From assembly GCA_947646735.1 (NCBI GenBank), contig CANTFK010000129.1, forward strand, positions 62,001 through 126,000: 64,000 nt of DNA, written 5' to 3'. The stretch is from Peronospora farinosa. Lineage: Eukaryota > Oomycota > Peronosporomycetes > Peronosporales > Peronosporaceae. The translations under genes and the position numbers were made by a program. This document shows positions 45,702 to 56,296 of the stretch, in pieces; within the stretch, counting starts at the first letter, position 1, and each line of letters starts with the position of its first letter. A model generated the notes under the pieces. That model did not search any database. It had not been told where the DNA came from and worked only from the letters and a program-made list of their open reading frames with translations.

Positions 45702-46322
45702 CTACGATCGGTAGCGACGCAGCGACAGCGTGTTGCGACGCTTCCAGTTTTGACGGAAGGACGAACCGATGATCTTGTTGGCACGGTGGCCACGTTTGCG
45801 CAAACCACGACCCTGGCGACCAGCCGACGTGAGACCACGCTGCTGGCGGCCCTTCTGCACAGCCTTAGCGATCCAGTTGATACGGGGGTCACGACGGATG
45901 ACTTTGTGCGAGTAGTCTACCATAATAATTTCGAAGTACTTGTACGTCGCATCCTGGTTGACCCAGTACGAGTTAAGAACGCGCAGGTTCGTAAACTTGT
46001 TGCCGGCGCGCTCCTCGGCCACGGAACGTAGGTTGCGCTCAAACTTAAGCTCATTGATACCGTGGTGCTTGGGCTTACCATACACAATACCCTTCGAATT
46101 CGGGCGCTTGCGGCCACCACGACGCACGGCAACACGTACGATCACGAAGCCCTGCTTAGCCTTATATCCGAGACGTCGAGCCTTGTCTACACGGGTGGGT
46201 CCATTCACGCGGTGGATGACCGGCAGTTGGCGGTACTCCCAAGCACGTACACGCAGCAGAAAGCGCAGCACATCCGACTGTTTGCGCTTCCAAAGCTCTT
46301 CGAGGTACTTATAAGCTCCCAT
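45702..46322 (-). CDS. RPL15: 60S ribosomal protein L15 (eL15)
   Basis: Component of the cytosolic large ribosomal subunit, 206 residues (usual length 204), single exon. It starts [18 protein letters not shown] and contains the family blocks [64 protein letters not shown] and RDPRINWI, then a basic tail ([11 protein letters not shown]). No unusual residues were seen. It is divergent from the enoyl-CoA hydratase gene across 184 bp. Confidence 0.97.
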   Translation of the reverse strand: MGAYKYLEELWKRKQSDVLRFLLRVRAWEYRQLPVIHRVNGPTRVDKARRLGYKAKQGFVIVRVAVRRGGRKRPNSKGIVYGKPKHHGINELKFERNLRSVAEERAGNKFTNLRVLNSYWVNQDATYKYFEIIMVDYSHKVIRRDPRINWIAKAVQKGRQQRGLTSAGRQGRGLRKRGHRANKIIGSSFRQNWKRRNTLSLRRYRS

Positions 46323-46506
46323 ACTTTAACGACTTTGCTAAATGAAATGTTCTAATACAAAATGGTGACCAGCGTCGTGCACCTCAGCCATTCATCTGAA
46401 GCGAACTGGTACATGCTTCACGGGAACCGGTAAGATTCGGTTTATACAAATACTACAAGCCATTACCGGTTCTACCGTATTTTAATTTAAATTTCGGTTT
46501 TTTTGG

Positions 46507-47551
46507 ATGCGCTTACTTGAAGTTGATTTAACCACTTCCTTATCGACGAATATGCTGATGACGGCACTAAAATCATGCCGTTTAGCGCTTCAAGTTCGCT
46601 GGCTAAGTACAGGCACGAAAGCGACGCAGTTTAAAGTGGAGATGCTAAACGGTAAGGATGCAGGCATTGCGCTCTTCACGATGGATCGCCCCGAGGCACG
46701 CAACGCACTGGGTCGTCAGTTCATGGCCGAGTTCCGCCATGCACTGGATCAGGTCCGATATGACCCTAAAGTCCGCGTTGTGATCATGCGAAGTGCTGTT
46801 CCTAAAGTGTTTTGCGCGGGTGCAGATCTGAAGGAACGTCTGGGTATGACACCACAGGAGGTGAGATGAAATCCCAGATGATGAACGCGTGACTGGGATA
46901 TCAAAGCTAATGCCCTATTGTTCGTACTTATGTAGGCAGCGGCAACTTCCCGTAGTTATCGTACGGGGTTTACTGACCTGGAGCAACTTCCAATGCCGAC
47001 AATTGCTGCCATAGAAGGAGCAGCCCTTGGTGGAGGGATGGAGATTGCACTTGCCTGTGACCTCCGCATTGCTGGAGCCAAGGCGATCCTTGGTTTCCCT
47101 GAAACGTCCCTGGCAATCCTTCCTGGAGCTGGTGGTACCCAACGTGCAGCTCGGTTGATCGGTATGACAGCTTTTGTCCTGAGAGACTCGTAATAATGTT
47201 TGCTTATCTTTATCTTGGTGACGCACAGGAATTTCAAAGGCCAAGGAGCTCATCTTCACGAGCCGTCGTCTAGACTCCGAAGCTGCCGAGAAGATTGGTC
47301 TTGTTGATTACGCTGTACCTGAAGGAAAGTCCTACGACAAGGCACTGGCGATTGCACGTGAGATCCTGCCCAATGGACCTCTTGGCGTCCGCATGGCGAA
47401 GGAAGCGATAATGAGAGGTTATGAAGTGGATATTTCCTCTGGTATGGCTATCGAGAATGCCTGTTACGCGCAGGTGATCCCGACCAAAGACCGCATTGAA
47501 GGATTACTGGCTTTTAAGGAGAAGCGCAAGCCGCAGTACTCGGGCGAATAA
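46507..47551 (+). CDS. AUH: Enoyl-CoA hydratase, AUH-type (methylglutaconyl-CoA hydratase)
   Basis: 300 residues from three exons: 46507..46860, 46936..47161 and 47229..47551 (introns 75 and 67 bp; phases 0 and 1). It probably hydrates 3-methylglutaconyl-CoA in mitochondrial leucine breakdown. A presequence is visible ([16 protein letters not shown]); the ATG at 46552 would give a more typical one and may be the real start. The crotonase fold shows [11 protein letters not shown] (oxyanion-hole Ala-Gly), [17 protein letters not shown] with the second oxyanion Gly and the acidic residues near it, and [18 protein letters not shown] with catalytic Glu. The C-terminus ([18 protein letters not shown]) matches human AUH closely, which favours AUH over other crotonases. 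Confidence 0.9.
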
Positions 47552-47750
47552 AAGCAGCGACCCACATGACGTTGTGCAGTATAAAGCCGTTTTGGTGCAG
47601 CGCAAAAAATTTGTGTTATGTTGAATACACCACATGATGTGCGATCTGATGATTAGCCGATGTGAATTTTAACCAATGCGCTTTGAGTAAATCGTGACTG
47701 ACACTAACAGACCCCTCAATCCTTAGACAAGCAGGATACGTCGGTACGCG

Positions 47751-48603
47751 ATGGCATCTGGAGACAAGCATGAACTCAACGAGCCTTGGGCTATATGGGA
47801 GCAGCGTGAACAAGGGAAGAACATGTCATATGCTGACAAACTTTTTAAACTCTGCACTTTCAGCACCGTTGAAGAGTTCTGGGGCTACTGGAACAATATT
47901 CCATCACCCAGGTGAATTGACTGTTAATTATTGGCCTTTAGTTTGCAATATTGACGTGTTGATGTCATCTAATGTATGGTGTAAATGGCTAAAATTTCAA
48001 TAGTCAGGCGCTATTCGACGGTTTTACTCGAAAGAAATTCGCAGATCGAACAGTGGAGGGGTTTGCTGTCTTTAAGGACGGCATTGTGCCCGAGTGGGAG
48101 GATCCGGAGAACAAAAATGGTGGCGAGTGGTCCATTCGGAAAGGTATAAACAATGGAGTCTTGTATTATAGTCCTGTGTGACGATAATCAGTGTAAGTAA
48201 CGGCGTTGCGCTGATGAATTTGCTTTTGCTAGAGGTGGGGGCGGAGGAGCTGGATGAGTTCTGGGAAAAGCTAGTGCTAGGTGCCATTGGTGAACTGATG
48301 GACCCGGGCAATGAAGTAACAGGTGTTCGAGTCATCCACAAGGTAATGTATGTCGCTGTCGCAGATGGACACCTGTGTTGGCACCTGGGCTAACATATTT
48401 GCTACTGTTGATTGCACTTATAGAATAACACGAAGGATAGAAAGGATTTGGGTAACAACTACCGCTTTGAGATCTGGCTTCGTGGCGCTAGCCGCGCCGC
48501 GGCCGATGAGATCCGCAACAAGACCCTCGAGGTTGTCAATTCGGGTAGTTTGGGTGCACCGTGGGTGTCTAATGAATTTTCGTACAAGAAGCACTTTGTG
48601 TAG
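47751..48603 (+). CDS. eIF4E-family cap-binding protein, non-canonical class
   Basis: 196 residues from four exons: 47751..47911, 48004..48143, 48233..48342 and 48424..48603; introns are 81-92 bp with GT-AG ends and matching phases. Family marks: EPWAIWEQ, TVEEFWGYWNNI, FKDGIVPEWEDPENKNGGEW, then DEFWEKLVLGAIGE and NNYRFEIWLRG. The cap-stacking Trp102 of human eIF4E is kept (PEWED). By alignment, the Trp56 position is Tyr (NMSYADK), while a Trp is kept near position 46. That pattern fits the 4EHP or class III members that bind cap more weakly and can repress translation; this is inference. The gene could still serve as a general initiation factor. Confidence 0.88.
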
Positions 48604-48898
48604 CGGGTAGCAGACCGTGTGCATGCGATATCCCATGGACGACAATGCACTCCTGCGATAAAATGTGCGACGGAAGTGCACACTGGTAAGCGTGTCGTGC
48701 TAACAACAACCTAAAAGTCTAGCAGGGAGTGTCCAGCGTCTTAACAATGATGCAGTTTACAATGAGACGATGTCTAAGGATAAAAGGAATGAATGCAATA
48801 TAAAGTAGAGGCCAGGTGTTATTACGAACTTAATCCGAACTTGGACCAAACCTAGGTCGAACTTAGCGTTCATTTGACACTTTCAAACTTCATCGACC

Positions 48899-49549
48899 AT
48901 GGCCGAGAAAGTGAAGATGCTTTTTTCGAATGCACCTCCGGACGCACTTGAGTACATAAACTTTTACTTTTTAGTTGCAAGTATATTATCGGACTAATTC
49001 TATATATGGTATGTGTGATACAGGAATCTGCTGTCGTCACGGCGCAAGCTCTTGTACGGGTTATTCGCCTTTGGACCTGGGACTATATTAGGACTGTACC
49101 TGTACTCTGTGAAAAAGCGGATGCAACGGGAGAACGGTGTCATGCGTCGGGAAATGGTAGAAAGTGAGCTGAATGACGTCCAGGAACGATATGACAAGGA
49201 TTTGGTGCTGGCCAATGCTGTCCAAGAAATACGTGACCGTCTCCGACGACTGGAGGAAGAGGCTATTGTTAGTAGACAGAACACTGCGACGGTGGCAACC
49301 GCTGCCAGTAGTAAAGCGGATAAAGTGAAGATGCAGCCACGTAAGGAGATGTCACCTCCAAGTGAGAGCAAGATTGAAGTGGCATTGGCTGTGCTCAAGT
49401 CCAACGAGAAGTCGGATGACCAAAAGGCAGGGTCCTTGCTTAGTAGACCTACGTCGTCGGTTGGAGGCTCACAAGGACGCAGAGACCAACGTCATCAAGA
49501 AAGGCTACAGCAGGATGTTGCAGCGCACATTGCCAAGCAGAAAGAGTGA
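48899..49549 (+). CDS. Small membrane/coiled-coil protein, unknown
   Basis: 192 residues from exons 48899..48951 and 49024..49549 (72-bp intron; phase 2). MAEKVKMLFSNAPPDALE leads to a hydrophobic helix (LLYGLFAFGPGTILGLYLYSV), then a charged coiled coil (MRREMVESELNDVQERYD..., ending IRDRLRRLEEEA) and a disordered Ser/Lys/Gln-rich tail. One membrane pass with the coil exposed is likely. I recognise no family. Without the short first exon the ORF would lack its start, which supports the spliced model. Confidence 0.7.
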
Positions 49550-50942
49550 ATGAAATAGTGGACGCTGGGCAACACCAAACAAAAATGGGTACAACAGTTC
49601 GACATACCACAGGTTGCCACTCCTCGCAAGCCGTTTGATACAACCAGCATTTTTTTGAGCCCGAATCCAAAACCTCCATTTGCGACACCTTTGCCAAGTC
49701 CGTTTCCAGCTCCTTTAGTCGCGATACCTAGATCATTTGAAGCACGAGTGTGACTTGAGCCGACTTGTCCTTGTCGATCTGAATCGGGCATTAGTGGATA
49801 TTACCACCTCAGCGCAGCCGTGAGTTTCAGTGGAATTATCCACTGAATCTCAAGGCTGCGCTGAGCATCATCTCGCCCAGTCTACAACTCTAACACTAAT
49901 CCAGCGCATTCGTGCTTTTGGCGGACCTAGTGGAACTTGCCACCCCTCAAGTGTTTCCACGACCAGCGTAGTCGTTGGAATGCATTTCGATTTCACTGCG
50001 ACAGGTTTGTTCCTGCCGTCAATCCGTTCATCCGACGTTTAAACAGCGCCGTGATCCCTAAGCGATTGTTTCGTCGCTAGACCTCTTGTGTCACCCGAGC
50101 TCTCCACCACCAGGAACCCGATGCTCGTGCCGCGCATGAGAAACGTCCTGTGCCTAGCGCTGCTGGCTGCTTTCGAGCTTTGTGCTCACGACGCAGGGGT
50201 TACCCTTACGTCGTGACCAGGAGCTCCGACTGCAAGGTGTTTTTGCGGTAGCAGCACACGTCGATGACGATAACCACTGTAACGGTTGAGGCAATAATGC
50301 TCACCCTACTCGACTTCGTCGAACTTCAAGGAGCCATTGGGAATCGTAGCTTACTGCAGAAATTAAAGAGCGAAACCAGCATTCCCCCGGGTAAGTCAGA
50401 TGACCAAGATAGACAGAAATGTATTTTTGGTGCCAAAGTACAAGATAAATTGCACGGATGACGTTACTTGAGCTGTAGTGTTAGCGATTGAATTGAGGAT
50501 GTTGGCATTGCTGTGGTAGATACAAACAGTACCGTGTCTTTGACATGTGCATTGGCAAAAGCACAAGCTTTGCACCGCTGTGTGTGCATTGTCGGGATAA
50601 AAGCTGCATTGAAATTGAGGTTATCTCTAAGAATCCTGATCTCTTCTAATGACAATGTCACCTTGGTGTTGTTTCCAATGTAAAGGACGAAAAGTGAAAC
50701 GAGGGGACACCAGGGTCGCCGGACACACGACACGAAAATTTTCATATCACGATCACGTCCTTCTACCCGTGCTGCTGTGGCATCGTGTGCGTCAAAGACC
50801 GAACAGTCAGACTAAATGCGTCGCGTACATTTGCTTGTATATAAACGTTTACATACATATATGTTCATATCCTCACTGTCGACTGTGCACAATCGACATT
50901 TGTACATTTCCAGCCAAATACGTCAGTCCTGTCCGAAAGCTA
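49550..50942. other. Intergenic region with hairpin and possible decayed secreted-protein start
   Basis: 1.4 kb. It holds the long palindrome at 49808-49865 and, at 50121-50216, a 31-codon frame (MLVPRMRNVLCLALLAAFEL...) that looks like a signal peptide followed by an early stop. The frame feeding the next CDS extends upstream to 50649, but that part has no domain and is taken as untranslated. Confidence 0.45.
49808..49865. repeat. Long near-perfect palindrome (hairpin)
   Basis: Arms of 27 bp (49808-49834 and 49839-49865; left arm CTCAGCGCAGCCGTGAGTTT) pair at 25 of 27 positions around a 4-base centre (ATTA). This could be a rho-independent-like hairpin only by shape; in a eukaryote it is more likely a foldback element remnant. 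Confidence 0.8.
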
Positions 50943-51671
50943 ATGCCATTCCTGCACGTGATCCTGCGTAGCGCGACGGACCTCCCGTCCAGCGACTCTT
51001 GCTTTGTCGGTGGCAAGAGCGACCCGTACGTGATCTTCAAGCTCAACGGTACCACGCACCGCAGTCTGTGCATTAAGAACGAGTTGAACCCAGTGTGGGA
51101 CCCTCCAGAGCACTACGTATTTCCTGTAACCGACGCCTCGAGCTCGGTGCTTACCGTGGAAGTCTTTGACATGGATACAATGAATGCAGACGACCTGCTG
51201 GGCATTCTTAAAGTGCCTGTGGCCAAGTTTGCAGACGAGATGGAGGTTTCAACGCTCGAGAACTACCCGCTCTCGTTGGAGAGCGAGTTCGCTGGCCAGA
51301 AGCGCAATAGTACACTGCTATTGGAGATATGTCTCAAACAAGTGGACGACCAACGCGTGTACATGTGGGAAAACGAGAGCTGGTCCATTGGGAGCGGGTG
51401 GAAACCCACCAATTCGTCGGATCGACGTCAGTGGTCGTCGTACGACGATTCGGCTACCTCGTCTATGTTTATTGAAGTGGCGCCACGTGCGCCAGCCAAT
51501 ATGACAGATGCAGGCTGGCAGTATTGCTCTACTCGTGGAGATGAACAGGGCTGGTCGTATGCCAAAACGTTTGGAGGTCCCTGGACGCCCAAGAAACCGG
51601 TATTTAGCTTTGTCAGACGTCGCTTGTGGGAAAACACATTTGAACGTGAAATTGACTCCAAGTTGAGTTGA
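50943..51671 (+). CDS. C2-domain plus dysferlin-domain protein
   Basis: 242 residues from the ATG at 50943, which starts exactly at the first C2 strand (MPFLHVILRSATDLPSSD). The C2 domain (about 1-125) keeps the calcium-site acids seen in GKSDPYVIFKLNG and FDMDTMNADDLLG. The second half has dysferlin-domain features: YMWENESWSIGSGW and GWQYCSTRGDEQGWSYAKTF...RRRLWENTF, with paired Trp and Arg residues that form the stacked core. Such small C2-DysF proteins are expected to bind membranes in a calcium-dependent way, possibly in trafficking or repair. The exact role is unknown. A TATA-like stretch (TGTATATAAACG) lies about 100 bp before the ATG. Confidence 0.82.
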   Translation: MPFLHVILRSATDLPSSDSCFVGGKSDPYVIFKLNGTTHRSLCIKNELNPVWDPPEHYVFPVTDASSSVLTVEVFDMDTMNADDLLGILKVPVAKFADEMEVSTLENYPLSLESEFAGQKRNSTLLLEICLKQVDDQRVYMWENESWSIGSGWKPTNSSDRRQWSSYDDSATSSMFIEVAPRAPANMTDAGWQYCSTRGDEQGWSYAKTFGGPWTPKKPVFSFVRRRLWENTFEREIDSKLS

Positions 51672-53239
51672 TTTGAATGAAGTCAACCCGAAGTCAACTT
51701 CACGTTCAAAAAGGTCTTTGATGACGACATTGCAAGCATGTCATTAAAGACCATCGCTTGCAGTCTGGTGGAGAGTAAGCTTCACCCAGTGAATACATTG
51801 TGATACATATTATCTCGACTGGTGCGTTTTGTTTTGTTGTTTCAAAAGATCGGTCTGATAGTGTGTTATCGGCAGTGTTGAACTCTTTTCGAAGTCATGC
51901 CGTTGCAGCCATCTGAGGTCGGAAGTGAAACTCGCATCGACGATCCTGATATCACCAAGACGAGTAGTGATTAGTATGAGGGCATTTGAGATAGTAATGA
52001 CAGTAGCACTTTGTAGTGAGTGATAGAGTAAGAGAGGACGTTGCTGCTACCGGTGACACGCACTGCGTCTTGCTTGGCATTTTCGGCTCTTAATAAACCT
52101 ACTTAGTCGCGTTCACAGTCTATCGGCTGAATCGCGTCGTGCTGTGTTCTGCCATAGCTGCCGACACAGGTGTCACGCTTGTCGCCAAGAAGGACATTAC
52201 CATTCTAATATTCTGCGGTGTCGTTTCAAAGATAACCGCAAAATTGTCATGACCGGCCGAAGCCATACTAATCGAGCCATATTCCTACCGCACGCAAATT
52301 GTTATCGACATTTCGCTTATCGCGCTCTCCTGGTTAATTGTTGTCAACCCCTTACCGATGATAATGCCGGTTGATTTCCATTTGGCAGTAACTTTGTCAC
52401 GAGCATAACATTTGTAAGTGCAATTCATGCCGGCCGACAGTGCTAACAATCGTTCGTTGAAGGTTTGCAAAGAGATTTAATTTCTTGTGGCCGACGGTGA
52501 TTACAAGCTCAAGCATACATCCCGCAAGATGACGATGGGTGTGGATCTATTAACAAGTTGATGCTAACACTAACTCGAGAAGATGACCAACAGCTGCTGA
52601 AGCTGCTGAGGGTATTGATGACCATGTTGTATCCAATAGTACTACTAAAAGCACCTCTCGTCGACACTTTGCTCGAAGACATGAGTTTCATAGCGCAATG
52701 ATGCAAAACATCAGGTAATCTGGATGTGAAGTTTAACGGTACGCGCTTACTCAATGCAACCAGTGACGACCTCGCGATGAACATGTGAAGATTCACAGAC
52801 TTGCTGAAGGCTCGAGGTACACCAAGAACTGTTACATGGAAGAGGAATTTAAAAATCTAATCCGACGGTCTCTAGCACCGACGATCGATGAGATAGATAA
52901 GGACAATACGGCACTACTGCGATACCTGACCCCTGTTGGAAGTGGTCGGGGGGGTTCATTCTGCCACGATAATAACTTCGTTTAGTAAGCACAGCTTCGT
53001 ATTCAGAGTGAGATGCAACCAACGCAGCCGCCCGCACAGTCACTTCTCAAAGTCCGCTACTACTTTTGCTACAATGTCTACTACTCGAAAGACCTTAGAA
53101 GCAAATGGAGGGATAATGACATATGCCAATAAACTTGGATAATTTATCTTGCGAAAATGTTACGCAGTGGCAAGAGATCGACTAGAAAGATAACGCGGTG
53201 GTGCATTATTCCACAATTTCTGATATCATTCCTTGGCTC
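51672..53239. other. Gene-poor region, possible LTR-like remnant
   Basis: No supported gene. Around 52080-52110 a TTAATAAACC signal within a T-rich, promoter-like stretch could be the end of a solo LTR, but I could not find its partner or target-site duplication. Short open frames elsewhere show no domain. Confidence 0.35.
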
Positions 53240-54770
53240 TTCAACTGGGACGCTTTACGCAAATTCGTACGAGCACCACCCATTTAGCGAAATTGTTTCT
53301 GCCGACACCGCGAATTCGGAATTCCGCCACCAAAATGAATTCCAGCAAAGCTATCGATGCACGAGGTTTTACATGTTTACGATATTCACGAACGGCACCA
53401 CTGTCTACTTCAAGAGTCCGGAAGGTAATCATAGCCGCTGCTGACAATTTTTGCTCGTATTTGAGTTCCGCATCTGCACTCTAGGTGATTACTTGCAACA
53501 CCAAGTAAACCCTTTCATCACGAATTCATCTTCTTAGTGACTGTGTTGAGATCGGAAGGCTTCTTCCAGGTCCAACAGAGATATACTTTTCACTGGCTTC
53601 ATTCAACTTATCATCTCACTTTCATTAGCATTGTAATCTTCCTGCTCCATTCTTCACATTCTCGCTTTCGTCTGCTTTGGATCTCCATGTAGCAGAGCAA
53701 ACGAAGTGTGTGCTTTGAACAAAGAATCCACTTGCAAATACAAGGGCCTGCAATCATCACGACAAATCCACTACTGCGTCGTTCTAATCGGGTATTCCAT
53801 CCAGATCCTTTCCTAGCCCAACGGACGATGCTAACGTGCAAGCAATGGTAGTTGTTCAGGATGCATGCACAGCAAAAACGTTGCTGTATCCCTTGCAAGA
53901 GAATGCTGATTATCGGCCTCTGATACAGGACGGATAGGACACTCCCTCGTAAAGCGATCCAACATGATCAGCGCAAAAATGTCTGCTATTCACCGTCATG
54001 CCTTGTGGTTAGCTTCGTTGTAATCTTGCCATATTCTTTGCCGCTCCGTCGTCCCGTTCCTCGTCGGCATTGTAGCAAACTTAAAATGCGCGGTCGTGGA
54101 TTACGGCATCGCCTCGATCGAGCATATCTCGTCGGCTTTGAGAAGTATTGATGCTTAGGACCTCTAAGAATGCGCTCACTATGAGGCGCTCTCGTTAGCC
54201 ATGGATTCACGCAAGAACAGCGTTGCTTTCGTCGTGGAGAAGATACCAGTCATGCAAAATTCTGGTACACTTTTGCTAGCCGACGCTGCATTGTCCCTCG
54301 TCAACGCGCTAACAAGATGCCGATGGAGGACACGCACAAGTTTACAAAATGCTGACCCAAGATTCCCGATGCGGAGATGTCAACTGATATCACTTATCCT
54401 GGTAAGTACATCTAGGCAAGATAAACACTGTAATGAGGTTTTGTGTAACACACGCAGGCAGCATGTACCACGACAACTCGTTCCAGCAGTCCAGATTGCG
54501 AACTGAGTACAATTCATCATTTTCCAGTCGTGTTCTCTTCCAGTACACGCGTACCCACAGCCGACTGGTTCAACTCGTTGCTATATCTCACGTTGAAATG
54601 CACAAACCATTTCACATACCAATCCCGACCGAAGCCCGTAGTCTTGTTTTCGCTTACGGAATCAGTTTGGTCTTGTATTCCCACGACTGCTGCTGTACGT
54701 AACTCGATACATACAGCACGTACATACTACCCTTGCGTAAATCTTCAAGGGGAAGGGGTGACTCGGCCAG
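53240..54770 (-). repeat. Duplicated module, copy 2 (reverse)
   Basis: Reverse-orientation copy of 34.2-35.7 kb, including the copia-like RNase H remnant (53611-53898, ERRSSGFVVMIAGP again) and, at 54662-54760, the IQ-gene C-terminal end (HPFPLKIYA...) with frame breaks. A jump near 54770 joins this to a small piece from the IQ-helix region, showing an internal deletion. Confidence 0.75.
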
Positions 54771-54949
54771 GAATAAACGCACAAGTCGTTGCAAGAGCAG
54801 CAGCCAGTATCATTGGTATAGCCGGCTGGAATCAAGATGTGACGTAAAGGTTGTTTAGAGGACCAAGTGATATGCAATTTACATAGTAAATTCGTTTCAA
54901 AAAGGTTTAGTCAAGACACGTTTGTGCTGGAAGCAATGACAACTCAAAC

Positions 54950-55180
54950 AATTAGAGAAAAACTATTGAAAAATGGAAAATCTACACCTAAAAGCCTCAT
55001 TCTTCTGTCCTTGGTATCCAACAACATCACCGACCCTTGAATAAGACCCAAACTTCTATATCCAACCCGTGACTTTTATGCATTTTTCTTCAGCTTGTTG
55101 TCCAAAGCATACTACGTCGCACGTTTCGTATTGACTAGGTTGATGTAAATCCTCGTCCGAATACCCGTTCGTAGTTCCTC
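54950..55180 (-). repeat. 3' flank of RXLR gene 2, shared with RXLR gene 1
   Basis: Reverse copy of 38370-38600; shared blocks include GGATACCAAGGACAGAAGAA. It shows that duplication covered more than the coding region. Confidence 0.75.
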
Positions 55181-56296
55181 CTATTGACCATCATCTTTTC
55201 GTTGGCGCTTGGACGGCGCTAGTGCTTCGTCGTCGTTTTGCTGGCCCTTTATCGCTTTTTTATTAAATTTTTCTGTAAGCGCCGTTTCGAAAAAATCGGC
55301 ACGTATCTTCCCTTCGACAGTTGTAGCAGCCTTGAAACGCTGGACTAGAACATCGTCGTCAAAGTGCTTCCTCAGCACTTTGACCAGCTTTGGTATTGGA
55401 ATTCCTTTGAAGTCGTCCAGCATCGCCATATACAAGATCCACGCGTCCCACCGCGGGCTGTCAAACATTTGGACGCCTTCTTCTTTGATCTCAAGAAGCT
55501 CAAAGACAAAGTCACCACTATATTTTTCTTCTTTCCAGATCAACATCTGATACATCGCCAAGCATTTTGCCGTTCCCTCCGCAGCCTTGTTGTTTTGCGC
55601 CACAACAAGCTTTTCTGTTAGCTGTGGTCCAGTGTTATACTTCGATAACTCCTGAAACAACGGCGGTAATGGGGATTTATTCTTTCGTTGTCGATAGATG
55701 TTCATCCAGGTTTTCAGAAACGGACTCGCCAAAAATGTGGTTACATCCAAGCTGTCAGGTATTTTAAGAAGGTCTTCCGTAGTTTTTGTATCAATATAAT
55801 TCTGCATCAGAGCAATTTTTTCCAACCTTTCGGCAAAATAACCCGTCGCTTGGTCGTTCTTTGCGGCCGCCAGCATGCTGAGCACTTCTTTTTCTCCGTA
55901 TTTAGATGTAAGTTCTGAAAGCTTGGCTGATCCAGAATCTACAAAGTCGTTGTACGTCAATTTGTTTAGAGAGTTGGCCCACTCCAGCCAACCGGCACTC
56001 TCGGCCAAGTTTTTGGTGTTCTCGTCAATTTCAGCCACAAGCTTCTCGTCATTATTCAATGCTTTGATTATATTCGCGGGATGAGGCGGCGCCATTCTTT
56101 CTTCGTCACCGCCGTTAACTTCCTCCTTCATGTATGAGCTTGGCCTCAATCGGCGATTCTCTCGTGCGTTTTTCGGTGCATGCTGCGAAGCGACGATTAT
56201 CGTTACCATAGTCTGTGGACTCCATATCAGTACGACAGCTGTTACTAGCACAATGTACCAGAATAGATGCTTAACCTTGTGGATCGTGCAGGACAT
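55181..56296 (-). CDS. RXLR-dEER effector 2, WY-type (paralogue of effector 1)
   Basis: 371 residues, single exon, ATG at 56296 in the same context as gene 1. The N-terminal 70 residues are nearly the same as in gene 1: hydrophobic signal segment, RRLR at 48-51, DEER at 64-67. The C-terminal region is much more diverged and 28 residues shorter overall, but keeps the WY-like pattern (GWLEWANSLNKLTYNDF..., SPRWDAWILYMAM...) and a basic tail (SKRQRKDDGQ). Conserved targeting region with a fast-changing effector part is typical of RXLR evolution. Host target and avirulence role are unknown. Confidence 0.88.
   Translation of the reverse strand: MSCTIHKVKHLFWYIVLVTAVVLIWSPQTMVTIIVASQHAPKNARENRRLRPSSYMKEEVNGGDEERMAPPHPANIIKALNNDEKLVAEIDENTKNLAESAGWLEWANSLNKLTYNDFVDSGSAKLSELTSKYGEKEVLSMLAAAKNDQATGYFAERLEKIALMQNYIDTKTTEDLLKIPDSLDVTTFLASPFLKTWMNIYRQRKNKSPLPPLFQELSKYNTGPQLTEKLVVAQNNKAAEGTAKCLAMYQMLIWKEEKYSGDFVFELLEIKEEGVQMFDSPRWDAWILYMAMLDDFKGIPIPKLVKVLRKHFDDDVLVQRFKAATTVEGKIRADFFETALTEKFNKKAIKGQQNDDEALAPSKRQRKDDGQ

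Noticed and set aside
50649..50942. Upstream extension of the C2-dysferlin protein
   Set aside because: The C2 fold starts exactly at the ATG at 50943, and the extra part has no domain and spans TATA-like sequence.
52080..52110. Solo LTR end suggested by TTAATAAACC
   Set aside because: No matching start, partner or target-site duplication was found, so it is mentioned only as a possibility.
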